Source: Candidatus Melainabacteria bacterium (GTDB lineage: Bacteria; Cyanobacteriota; Vampirovibrionia; Obscuribacterales; Obscuribacteraceae). Taken from it: a stretch of 13,418 bases of DNA. The position numbers and the translations under genes were made by a program. This document shows positions 1 to 8,551 of this stretch, piece after piece. The stretch covers positions 1-13,418 of the forward strand of contig JACQVM010000111.1 of NCBI GenBank assembly GCA_016209785.1, read 5' to 3'. Under the pieces are notes generated by a model. The model searched no databases and was not told where the DNA came from. It saw nothing but the letters and a program-made list of their open reading frames with translations. Each line of letters starts with the position of its first letter. The first letter of the stretch is position 1.

Positions 1-1
1 G

Positions 2-586
2 ACCTTGGTTGTTGTAGCATCAGCATTGCTCACAACCTTAAGATTTGGTTTTAAGAGCCAATCGCTCATTCGTCTAAGCCAATTCTTTTTTCTAGGCTCT
101 GGATTCTTGCTTATGGAAACAAGGGCCATGTTGGCAATCTCAGTGTTGTTTGGCTCCACCTGGATTGTAAATTCAATTGTCATTTCTATTGTGCTCCTCA
201 TGGCCTTGATAGCTAATTGGGCTGTTATGAAACTCAAGTGTTTTACACAAGCCCAAGGTTACTGGGGACTGCTGGCAGGGTTATGCCTACTTTATGTCTT
301 ACCTTTATCTGAATTAAGCGGGTGGTCTATGCCAATGAAAGCTTTAGGCAGCACAGTTGTCTTAGGGCTCCCATTTTTCTTTGCAGGCATAGTTTTTTCA
401 AGGGCCTTTGCCAGGGTTGCCGAGCCAGGACGTGCTCTTGGAATCAACATTCTAGGAGCCATGCTTGGAGGTTGCCTAGAGTACCTTTCCCTGGTTACAG
501 GTACAGGTGGATTGACCATCTTGGCTGGCGCCGTGTATGTACTGTCCTGGCTTTGCCTAAGATACCAGCACACCCAAAGTACTTGA
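2..586 (+). CDS. C-terminal part of a polytopic membrane protein, spermidine-synthase-like membrane domain (5' end outside window)
   Basis: The reading frame is open to the left edge, so only the last 194 or so codons are seen. The product is almost wholly hydrophobic, with about six likely membrane segments. The stretch FFFLGSGFLLMETRAM followed by LFGSTWIVNSIVI resembles the membrane portion of fused spermidine-synthase-like proteins, where a G-F-x-L-x-E-T-[RK] motif leads into an LFG-T-W-x-V-N motif; this is recognition from memory, not a search. In those proteins the methyltransferase-like catalytic part may sit elsewhere in the chain, so function cannot be assigned from this fragment. 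It ends with TGA and converges on ahcY with a 19-bp gap. No T-rich terminator hairpin is visible in that gap. Confidence 0.6.
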   Translation, partial: TLVVVASALLTTLRFGFKSQSLIRLSQFFFLGSGFLLMETRAMLAISVLFGSTWIVNSIVISIVLLMALIANWAVMKLKCFTQAQGYWGLLAGLCLLYVLPLSELSGWSMPMKALGSTVVLGLPFFFAGIVFSRAFARVAEPGRALGINILGAMLGGCLEYLSLVTGTGGLTILAGAVYVLSWLCLRYQHTQST

Positions 587-605
587 GCCGGGCAGCAAAC
601 TGTGA

Positions 606-1904
<1,299 letters not shown>

Positions 1905-1961
1905 TCACTAAAAGTAACTGCCATGTTACCACCATTAGTTGACGGTCAGGGCAGCCAGCTT

Positions 1962-1978
1962 TTGCTTAGCACAAGCAA
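1962..1978. repeat. Short inverted repeat in the ahcY upstream region
   Basis: TTGCTT and AAGCAA are separated by five bases, with additional partial pairing outside (AGCT/GCT). It lies about 100 bases upstream of ahcY, in the divergent region shared with the secreted gene at 2132. There is no clean T tract next to it in the ahcY direction, so it is more like a possible operator or 5'UTR hairpin than a terminator. The remainder of 1880-2095 is AT-rich and shows no promoter or riboswitch that I can defend. Confidence 0.3.
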
Positions 1979-2095
1979 GCTTAATCTTAAAAAAACGCAG
2001 CAAAAGGTTAATGTGGATAATTTTTAGGTTTCCAAGGGAAAGTAGTTGTCGGCAGCCATTTGGTGAGGCGGGCAACTATGCGACAGCCCAGCGTC

Positions 2096-2130
2096 AAATC
2101 CCAGCCCATAAGGGCGGGGTGTTTACAAGG
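2096..2130 (+). repeat. 35-bp palindromic repeat, copy A (imperfect hairpin plus TTACAAGG tail)
   Basis: Begins AAATCCCAGCCC, turns through ATAA into GGGCGGGG and ends TTTACAAGG. The stem is eight pairs with one A/G mismatch. It matches 31 of 35 positions of the copy at 2755-2789 in the same orientation, and the two copies bracket the secreted-protein gene. A hairpin followed by a conserved single-stranded-looking tail is the architecture of REP elements and of IS200/IS605-type ends; assignment to either is inference, as no transposase is present in the window. Confidence 0.7.
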
Positions 2131-2131
2131 A

Positions 2132-2755
2132 ATGCGGCAGGGGCTTGAACCCCTGCCACATCTACCGCTGAAATACCCCGGCGTTAACGCCGGGGTTTCC
2201 TCAAGGATAGCAATAGCAGCAGCATGGCTTGCAACCGTAGTTTTTATGGTAACAAGCCCCTGCCAAGCTACCGTGTTGAGAGGTTACGTTTGCCAATATG
2301 GCTCTGCAGCCAGGCAGGACAGCTTTCTTAACTCAAGGTCCTTTGCACCAACCTATGAAGGAACCTGGCAGTGCGTCAGCACCGTAACCGATTCAGCAGT
2401 TGCTTCAGTTAAAGCAGGGCAGAACATTATTTGCCAAGTATCCTTTGTAAGAAATGCCGCAGGGGCAATTGTTGCGAAATGGAGCCAGCCAGGCTGGACA
2501 GAGACACAAGCAACTGCATTCAGTTGGAGTTCAACTGACGCTCAGTTAGACCGCACCAATTACTACTACATTCAAGGAATGAGCGGAGCCTGGGCTGCAC
2601 GATCTAGAGATTATTTTACTCAGGTAAGTAATAATCAGATGGTTGCCCAAAGCTATGTAGACCAATATATAGATGGCCACTACTTAGGCCGCTATCGCAC
2701 CAAATCAACACTAATGAGACTGCCGCCTGCCGAGGACTTGGCACTTCAAGAGTGA
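2132..2755 (+). CDS. Secreted protein of unknown function with palindrome-disrupted 5' end
   Basis: I do not recognise the family. From residue 26 or so of this ORF the sequence reads as a Sec signal peptide (SSRIAIAAAWLATVVFMVTSPCQA, cleavage likely after CQA), followed by a mature domain of about 160 residues rich in Ser, Thr, Tyr and Trp, with Cys at two or three positions and a motif YYYIQGMSG. The start is a problem. The hydrophobic core has no Met immediately before it; the in-frame ATG at 2132 lies directly behind ACAAGG and requires translation through two palindromes (2136-2157 and 2176-2195). An in-frame ATG at 2246 would leave no usable signal peptide. A plausible reading is that palindrome insertions replaced the native start region. 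TTG/GTG codons at 2060-2065 are in frame but lack a ribosome site. The stop codon abuts repeat copy B. Confidence 0.6.
   Translation: MRQGLEPLPHLPLKYPGVNAGVSSRIAIAAAWLATVVFMVTSPCQATVLRGYVCQYGSAARQDSFLNSRSFAPTYEGTWQCVSTVTDSAVASVKAGQNIICQVSFVRNAAGAIVAKWSQPGWTETQATAFSWSSTDAQLDRTNYYYIQGMSGAWAARSRDYFTQVSNNQMVAQSYVDQYIDGHYLGRYRTKSTLMRLPPAEDLALQE
2136..2157. repeat. Perfect 8-bp hairpin (GGCAGGGG/CCCCTGCC)
   Basis: GGCAGGGG, six-base loop CTTGAA, CCCCTGCC. It lies six bases after repeat copy A and inside the putative 5' coding part of the secreted gene. No T tract follows, so it is not a standard intrinsic terminator. Confidence 0.65.
2176..2195. repeat. Perfect 20-bp GC-rich palindrome centred on GTTAAC
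   Basis: CCCCGGCGTT is followed directly by its reverse complement; one more A/T pair extends it, and GTTTCC follows on the right. As RNA it forms a very stable hairpin, with only a short TTT on the plus-strand side. It lies just before the signal-peptide codons of the secreted gene and could act as an attenuator, or be a third palindromic repeat nested in the region. Confidence 0.7.
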
Positions 2756-2789
2756 AACCCCAGCCCTTAAGGGCTGGGTGCTTACAAGG
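2755..2789 (+). repeat. 35-bp palindromic repeat, copy B (perfect 20-bp palindrome plus TTACAAGG tail)
   Basis: The core at 2759-2778 is CCCAGCCCTT followed by its exact reverse complement, then TGCTTACAAGG. It matches copy A (2096-2130) at 31 of 35 positions. It begins at the last base of the secreted gene's stop codon and lies between that gene and the convergent enolase gene, so its stem could serve as a transcription end for either. The flanking T content is weak on both sides (GGTTTTCTC to the right, GGGTTTCAC on the minus strand). Confidence 0.7.
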
Positions 2790-2827
2790 TTTTCTCTAGG
2801 TTTGCAGGACCACTGTACCGTGAACCT

Positions 2828-4171
<1,344 letters not shown>

Positions 4172-4220
4172 CTACCCAAGGCCTATATCCAACTCCTACG
4201 GCAGTTACCTTGCAACCTGC

Positions 4221-4248
4221 TTGTTGCTGAATAAGGTTCAAGTATAAT
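4221..4248 (+). promoter_or_regulatory. Predicted sigma-70-type promoter for the zinc-ribbon gene
   Basis: TTGTTG at 4221-4226, a 16-base spacer and a consensus TATAAT at 4243-4248. Transcription would start near 4255, leaving a 5' leader of about 90 bases before the ATG at 4348. I see no equally good promoter pointing toward eno in the same 188-bp divergent region. Confidence 0.5.
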
Positions 4249-4347
4249 CCTTTTGATAGAGTTGTTGTTTTGTCGCACAATTCAAATTCGTTAGAAAGAA
4301 ATCTGGTGTCATGCACAGTTATATAGAACCTAGAAGTGGCGGTCTTT

Positions 4348-4725
4348 ATGGGCAAATCCTATGGCGGGAGTTACGAGGCCATTCAGGAGTACTTCCAGCA
4401 GAAATATTGCCGATTTTGCGATCACCCCTTTACTTCAGAAGGCATAGAGCTTTTAAGAGAAGAGCCTGGTGTTTTAGTTGTTCGCGTTAGTTGTTCTTCC
4501 TGCGGACGTCCGTTGGGTATAGCCATTGTAGGCACGCAGGCCTCACCGGCAACACAACAAATCAATTATTACCCTCCCGACTGGACAAAACGCGACCGGG
4601 AAAGGTTGTCGAATCAGCCTGCCATTACCTACGATGATGTGTTGTCCGTTCATCAGTTTCTAACCAACATTGGCGCAGATTGGTCTCACCATGTTCCTAA
4701 ATTAGGACGATCCCGCAGTACATAA
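4348..4725 (+). CDS. Small zinc-ribbon-like protein of unknown function
   Basis: A 125-residue soluble protein. Two CxxC knuckles, Cys21/Cys24 (YCRFC) and Cys49/Cys52 (SCSSCG), are separated by 24 residues of alternating charge and a beta-like VLVVRVS strand, as expected for a treble or ribbon Zn site. The second half has a Pro/Tyr stretch and a segment DDVLSVHQFLTNIGADW that looks helical. There is no membrane segment or signal peptide. A GTG at 4336 would add MAVF; neither start has a strong ribosome site, and ATG was preferred because MGKSY leads directly into the conserved-looking region. A role in binding nucleic acid or protein is possible but not shown. It is followed by the repeat island and then the radical SAM gene on the same strand. 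Confidence 0.75.
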   Translation: MGKSYGGSYEAIQEYFQQKYCRFCDHPFTSEGIELLREEPGVLVVRVSCSSCGRPLGIAIVGTQASPATQQINYYPPDWTKRDRERLSNQPAITYDDVLSVHQFLTNIGADWSHHVPKLGRSRST

Positions 4726-4750
4726 ACGGTATATAGCGAGGCAACAGCGA

Positions 4751-4994
4751 CGTAAAGGCGGTGGCCACCGTCTTTACGCCTCGGCGAAGGAGGCGAATAA
4801 GCCTCCGGAGCATTCAAATAGATGCGGAGTCGCATCAAATGCGACGGAGCAGCCGGCAAAGCCGGCAAGGGACGCAGCCGACAGAGATTGAGTAACAAAT
4901 TACAGCGAGGCGAGAGCTGCGGTGAGCCGGTCGAAGCCGAGCGTGTTTACGTCCGGAGGAGGCAAGGGACGAAGCCGACGGAGGACTTAAATAG
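4751..4994 (+). repeat. Palindrome-rich repeat island 1, containing a 152-bp dispersed element (4843-4994)
   Basis: Fills the 296-base gap between the zinc-ribbon and radical SAM genes. It starts with a 28-bp inverted repeat with one G/T mismatch (CGTAAAG at 4751 to CTTTACG ending 4778). Overlapping stems follow: GCCTC/GAGGC (4778-4782 with 4790-4794) competes with GGAGGC/GCCTCC (4789-4806); GATGCG/CGCATC (4821-4836) competes with GTCGCAT/ATGCGAC (4829-4845); then GCCGGC-AAA-GCCGGC (4852-4866). The motif GCAAGGGACG...CCGAC occurs at 4865 and 4962, 20 of 23 positions identical. Positions 4843-4994 align without gaps to the reverse complement of 11945-12096, about 102 of 152 identical, and 17 bases (4913-4929) are identical to 12243-12259. 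Open frames crossing it are incidental. Purine-rich on the transcribed-sense strand. Confidence 0.8.
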
Positions 4995-5021
4995 GACAGA
5001 CAAATCTGGCAAACTATAAGC

Positions 5022-6659
5022 ATGCTGGGTAATGAAGTACCTATTCTTCCATCACCCGTTAAGTCCAAGCAGCTTGTGGGGGTAACTTGGGCATTCCCTA
5101 ACACCTATGAAGTAGGAATGTCTAGCTTAGGCTACCAACTGGTGTGGTGGCTTCTTAATACGGATAGACAAACAAAAGTCTGCCGAGTCTTTACCAATTA
5201 CCAGCAACCAGACTGGCAGGCAAGCGAGCTAATAGGATTTACTTTATCCTGGGAGCTAGATTACATAAATGTCTTAAAGCTGTTGCAAAAGGCCGGGGTA
5301 AACGAACTTGCTTGCAATCGTAAGACAGACGAACCACTTGTCTTTGGAGGCGGCCCAGTTCTGACAGCAAACCCTGAGCCGTTTGCTGACTTTTTCGACG
5401 TCATTGCCCTTGGGGATGCTGAGGAAGTCATCCCGAAAATGTTGAGTCAATGGATGCAGATCCGCCATCTTAAGAGCCGGACAGAAAAGCTTTGGCAATT
5501 AGCTCAAATTGAAGGCATATATGTACCTAGCCTTTACACATACAAAACAAGCAACCCGCAAGGACCTTTAGAGGCAGTGGTGCCTGTTGACAGTCGTCTG
5601 CCCAAGCATCTAAGCAAAGCTGTTTTTTTGCCCCCTCCAGAATATGTTGCCCATAGCCTTCTTTTGGCACCACAATCTACCTTTGGGGACATGTTTCTGA
5701 TAGAAACTTCGCGCTCGTGTCCACAACAATGTCAGTTTTGTCTGGCTAGTTATCTTACACGACCTTTTCGGGCAGCCCCAGTAGAGACCATACTGGCTAA
5801 AGTTGATCTAGGGCTTCAATACACTAACAAGATTGGACTGGTGGGTCCCTCAGTAACTGAACACCCTGACTTTAAGTTACTTGCGCTGAGGCTCATTGAA
5901 CGTCCAAATATCCAAATCTCCATTTCATCAATTAGATTAGACACGCTAAGTCCTGCCGTGCTGGAGATGTTAGCTACCTTAGGTCAACAATCAGTCACCA
6001 TGGCCATTGAGTCAGGCTCTGAGCGATTGAGAAGCATCATTAAGAAAAACTTGGACGAAGCAACAATCCACAGAGCACTCGAGCTCATTGCTGCCAGCAA
6101 CCTCAAGGCAGTAAAGCTTTATGCCATGGTTGGTTTACCAGGCGAAACTACCGAAGACTTAGAGGAAACTGTAAGACTGATAAGACAGATTAAAACCAAA
6201 TACAAGCACCTACGCTTTGTATTAGGAGTCAGCTCGTTTGTTCCTAAAGCACAAACACCTTTTCAGTGGGCAGGACGTGATCGCCAAGCTCGTCAAAAAC
6301 TAGAGTTTCTTACCAAGCAAATATCTAAACTGGGCATTGAAGTCCGAACTGAAAGTCACAATTGGAGCGATATGCAGGCGCTGCTTTCGCGCGGCGACCG
6401 TCGCTTATCTCCTAGCCTTTTAAACGCCTCCCACGGGCCATCAAGCGTCGGCACATGGCGTCATCTTTTGCGTCATACACCTGCCATGTGCCCATCGGCA
6501 GATTATTATCTTTACCGCAACATCCCTTATGATGAAACACTCCCCTGGTCACATCTAACAGATGAAGTTAAATCCAATATGCTAGCTAAACAGGCCAAAA
6601 CAGCAGAAGGACTAATTGCCTTGCCAGTTGAAACATCAATACCAAATAAGAATTGTTAA
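5022..6659 (+). CDS. Radical SAM protein with N-terminal B12-binding-like domain
   Basis: Residues 1-190 form an alpha/beta domain like the cobalamin-binding-type domain of this superfamily (FPNTYEVGMSSLGYQ at 25-39, FGGGPVLTANPEPFADFFD at 108-126, ALGDAEEV). The radical SAM core follows with the [4Fe-4S] motif C233-x3-C237-x2-C240 (ETSRSCPQQCQFC), AIESGSER, VGLPGETTEDLE, and SSFVPKAQTPFQW near the end of the barrel. This layout fits an uncharacterised radical SAM family widespread in anaerobes (TIGR03960-like, from memory); substrate unknown. No DxHxxG cobalamin signature is evident in the N-terminal domain, so cofactor binding there is doubtful. The ATG at 5022 is the first start after an in-frame stop at 4992 and has only a weak ribosome site; the repeat island ends 27 bases upstream. 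Confidence 0.88.
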   Translation: MLGNEVPILPSPVKSKQLVGVTWAFPNTYEVGMSSLGYQLVWWLLNTDRQTKVCRVFTNYQQPDWQASELIGFTLSWELDYINVLKLLQKAGVNELACNRKTDEPLVFGGGPVLTANPEPFADFFDVIALGDAEEVIPKMLSQWMQIRHLKSRTEKLWQLAQIEGIYVPSLYTYKTSNPQGPLEAVVPVDSRLPKHLSKAVFLPPPEYVAHSLLLAPQSTFGDMFLIETSRSCPQQCQFCLASYLTRPFRAAPVETILAKVDLGLQYTNKIGLVGPSVTEHPDFKLLALRLIERPNIQISISSIRLDTLSPAVLEMLATLGQQSVTMAIESGSERLRSIIKKNLDEATIHRALELIAASNLKAVKLYAMVGLPGETTEDLEETVRLIRQIKTKYKHLRFVLGVSSFVPKAQTPFQWAGRDRQARQKLEFLTKQISKLGIEVRTESHNWSDMQALLSRGDRRLSPSLLNASHGPSSVGTWRHLLRHTPAMCPSADYYLYRNIPYDETLPWSHLTDEVKSNMLAKQAKTAEGLIALPVETSIPNKNC

Positions 6660-6737
6660 CGTTAGGGAAGACAAGCTTATATATTTTGTTTTGTTCCCCT
6701 CCAGCCCCTTACATCTAGTTGTCCAGGAGAAGCCATT

Positions 6738-7676
6738 GTGGAGAATATTACAGAGTTAACCGAACTGGTGGCACCCATTCGAGATGATTTAACTTCCGGG
6801 GCTGCCGAAATAGCCTTGAGAGCCATTACAGTTTTCCAAAGCATGTTAAGTGATACAGATAACCTTAGCCCCGGACAAGTAAAGGACATATTGGCCCATA
6901 CGGCCCGTGCTCTTGTCGACGCTCAGCCAGCCATGGCCCCCTTGTTTCATCTAGGCAACACTGTGCTTTTTTCAGTGAAGGAAGCTCGGACTGTCTTGGC
7001 AATACATGAAGCATGCAATGAAGCGCTGGCACGCTTTGAACGCCAGTTGTGCGACAGTGTTGCGATTATAGCTGACCATGTCTGGGAATTAATTCCTGCA
7101 GGTGAACTAATCTTTGCCTACTCTTTTAGCTCGACGGTAGCCAGCTCACTTTTGCATGCTCGAACCAAAGGCAAGTACTTTCGGGTCTTATGCACAGAGT
7201 CCAGACCAAGCATGGAAGGAAGAAAGCTAGCCAGCATGTTAGCCTCAGGGGGAATTGAAGTTATCCATACTTTTGATACAGCGCTAGGTCTTGTGCTTCC
7301 TAATTGCCGTGCTGCCTTTATGGGCTGTGACTGTATTGGAACGCCTGGTGTAGTTAACAAGGTTGGTTCTTGGCCACTGGCAGTAGCTTGCCGCGAGCTA
7401 GGGGTACCCCTGTATGCGCTGGCCGGAACAGAAAAATTTGTCACTGCCGAGCGTCTGTTTGAATTTGAAAGACATGAACGCCCTGGCGAAGAAGTATGGG
7501 ATACAGCACCGGCAGGCGTAAAGGTACTCAACAGGCAATTTGAGCTAATACCATTTTCTTATCTTGCCGGACTAGTTACTGAAGAAGGTATCCTGCAAGA
7601 AAAGGATGTTGAACAGTTTGTATCCAGATTAGAAGTCCATGAAGCACTTAAACTAGAGGGCTCTTCTTTTGTCTAA
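6738..7676 (+). CDS. eIF2B alpha/beta/delta-like protein (sugar-phosphate isomerase fold)
   Basis: The 312 residues have the two-part layout of the family that includes eIF2B subunits, methylthioribose-1-phosphate isomerase and ribose-1,5-bisphosphate isomerase. An N-terminal helical bundle (1-110) is followed by a Rossmann-like domain with AYSFSSTVASSLL (127-139), CTESRPSMEGRKLA (152-165), MGCDCI (195-200, with the conserved Asp198) and VNKVGSWPLA (206-215). The isomerases carry a catalytic Cys in an HC-N-like motif at the position that here reads FAYSFSS, which is closer to eIF2B regulatory subunits; isomerase activity is therefore uncertain. The start is GTG, supported by AGGAG eight bases upstream (6725-6729). 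The gene overlaps the next one by eight bases, which suggests co-transcription and coupled translation. Confidence 0.82.
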   Translation: MENITELTELVAPIRDDLTSGAAEIALRAITVFQSMLSDTDNLSPGQVKDILAHTARALVDAQPAMAPLFHLGNTVLFSVKEARTVLAIHEACNEALARFERQLCDSVAIIADHVWELIPAGELIFAYSFSSTVASSLLHARTKGKYFRVLCTESRPSMEGRKLASMLASGGIEVIHTFDTALGLVLPNCRAAFMGCDCIGTPGVVNKVGSWPLAVACRELGVPLYALAGTEKFVTAERLFEFERHERPGEEVWDTAPAGVKVLNRQFELIPFSYLAGLVTEEGILQEKDVEQFVSRLEVHEALKLEGSSFV

Positions 7677-8238
7677 AGTAGATTTGCCAGATAGAGCACA
7701 CCAATCATTGAGACAGCTAAGGTGTCTGATGCTATCTTGCTTATTCTTGTCCTTAACGTTAAGTCCACAAGCAGCCAAAGCACGTCTAGGAGAAAGTTTT
7801 CAATCATACAAGCTGAGGGTGGCTAAAGCCTTTATAGCTGCTGGTGAAAAAAAGACAGACAACAACATCAACTACATGTATAAGCTAGCTGTAGACTCCC
7901 AGCAAACAGATACTTCACCGGGGTATGCTGTTGGCATTACCATTACCTGTGCCGGCAGCAAGATTGTAAGACAGTCTATGGCCATCCGCACTGGCACTAA
8001 CCCAACTGCAGGGACATCCATGGCTGCATTGCATGGGTTTGTCTTTGCCTATGAGGCCATTGGCAAGTCCGTACCTGCTGACAACGATAAAGCTAGCGCA
8101 GAGTTTCAGACCTTCTCCGAAGCTGTTGGTCAAGCACTATCTGGGAAAGCACAAAGTTTACGTTATCCTGGCTTATCAGGTGCAATCACCATTGTCCGTG
8201 ATGCCTCAGGAAACCTTATCATAAGCGCAAAATCGTAG
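7669..8238 (+). CDS. Secreted protein of unknown function, translationally coupled to the eIF2B-like gene
   Basis: Not recognised. A TTG start at 7669 overlaps the end of the preceding gene by eight bases and has AGAGGG at a suitable distance (7655-7660). From this start there is a basic n-region (RAHQSLRQLR), a hydrophobic core LMLSCLFLSLTL and a likely cleavage site after AAKA (residue 38), giving a mature protein of about 150 residues, probably mixed alpha/beta. If the internal ATG at 7729 were used, the basic n-region would be lost. One Cys is predicted in the mature part. No metal- or cofactor-binding motif is apparent. Overlap with the eIF2B-like gene links expression, not necessarily function, because one product is cytosolic and the other exported. 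Confidence 0.72.
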   Translation: MSKVDLPDRAHQSLRQLRCLMLSCLFLSLTLSPQAAKARLGESFQSYKLRVAKAFIAAGEKKTDNNINYMYKLAVDSQQTDTSPGYAVGITITCAGSKIVRQSMAIRTGTNPTAGTSMAALHGFVFAYEAIGKSVPADNDKASAEFQTFSEAVGQALSGKAQSLRYPGLSGAITIVRDASGNLIISAKS

Positions 8239-8261
8239 AACAAAGAGCTTGCTCATAGCTG

Positions 8262-8296
8262 ACATTACCTCTCTAATATTAGGGGTCGCCTAATGT
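8262..8296. promoter_or_regulatory. Nested dyad upstream of the 70-residue ORF (possible operator or promoter)
   Basis: An outer inverted repeat ACATTA (8262-8267) / TAATGT (8291-8296) encloses a 10-bp palindrome CTAATATTAG (8273-8282). TAATAT within the palindrome could be a -10 box, with TTGCTC at 8249-8254 a poorly spaced -35. The position between stop 8238 and the strong ribosome site at 8325 suggests regulation of the small ORF. Confidence 0.35.
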
Positions 8297-8335
8297 GCCA
8301 ATAAGTGGTAGAACAAGGGTAGAAAAGGAGGCTTT

Positions 8336-8548
8336 ATGAAGACACTTGTAAAAGCTTCAACACGTATCATGAGCAAGCCTGCTTCTAGAAAACGTGTTGC
8401 TAATTTGCTAGCCAGTTGTCCAGTAAATGGAGCAGGCTGGTGTCCTTATCCGTTTTCTCCTGCTCAACTGAAAAAGCACCTCAAGCTAAAAGCTATGCTT
8501 GCCTCAACTGCAGCAACCGCAGCCAAGCAGGAATTAGCTCACAAATAG
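8336..8548 (+). CDS. Small basic 70-residue protein with a CPVNGxGWC motif
   Basis: Translation is well supported: a strong AAGGAGG (8325-8331) lies four bases before the ATG. The product is basic (MKTLVKASTRIMSKPASRKR at the N-terminus), with a central motif CPVNGAGWCPYPFSPAQL in which two Cys are separated by seven residues, then a Lys/Ala-rich tail likely to be helical. There is no hydrophobic segment. I do not recognise the family; the Cys pair and the GW/YPF aromatic stretch look like a conserved functional core rather than random sequence. The stop lies three bases from the stop of the convergent gene at 8552. Confidence 0.65.
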   Translation: MKTLVKASTRIMSKPASRKRVANLLASCPVNGAGWCPYPFSPAQLKKHLKLKAMLASTAATAAKQELAHK

Positions 8549-8551
8549 GTG

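Noticed and set aside
1939..2148. 69-residue plus-strand ORF upstream of the secreted gene
   Set aside because: Begins at TTG without a ribosome site, has no recognisable content and runs through repeat copy A into a hairpin; likely intergenic.
2176..2200. Intrinsic terminator at the perfect palindrome
   Set aside because: The stem is strong, but only three T residues follow and it precedes rather than follows a gene; recorded as a repeat or possible attenuator instead.
4865..4984. CRISPR array suggested by repeated GCAAGGGACG motifs
   Set aside because: Only two direct copies 97 bases apart, imperfect, with no regular spacer length and no cas genes; the second island shows it is a dispersed element.
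4686..5104. Open reading frames on both strands across island 1 (for example 4822-5019 + and 4835-5104 -)
   Set aside because: They are built almost wholly from palindromic repeat sequence with Arg/Gly/Ala-biased translations, overlap one another on opposite strands, and one runs antisense into the radical SAM gene.
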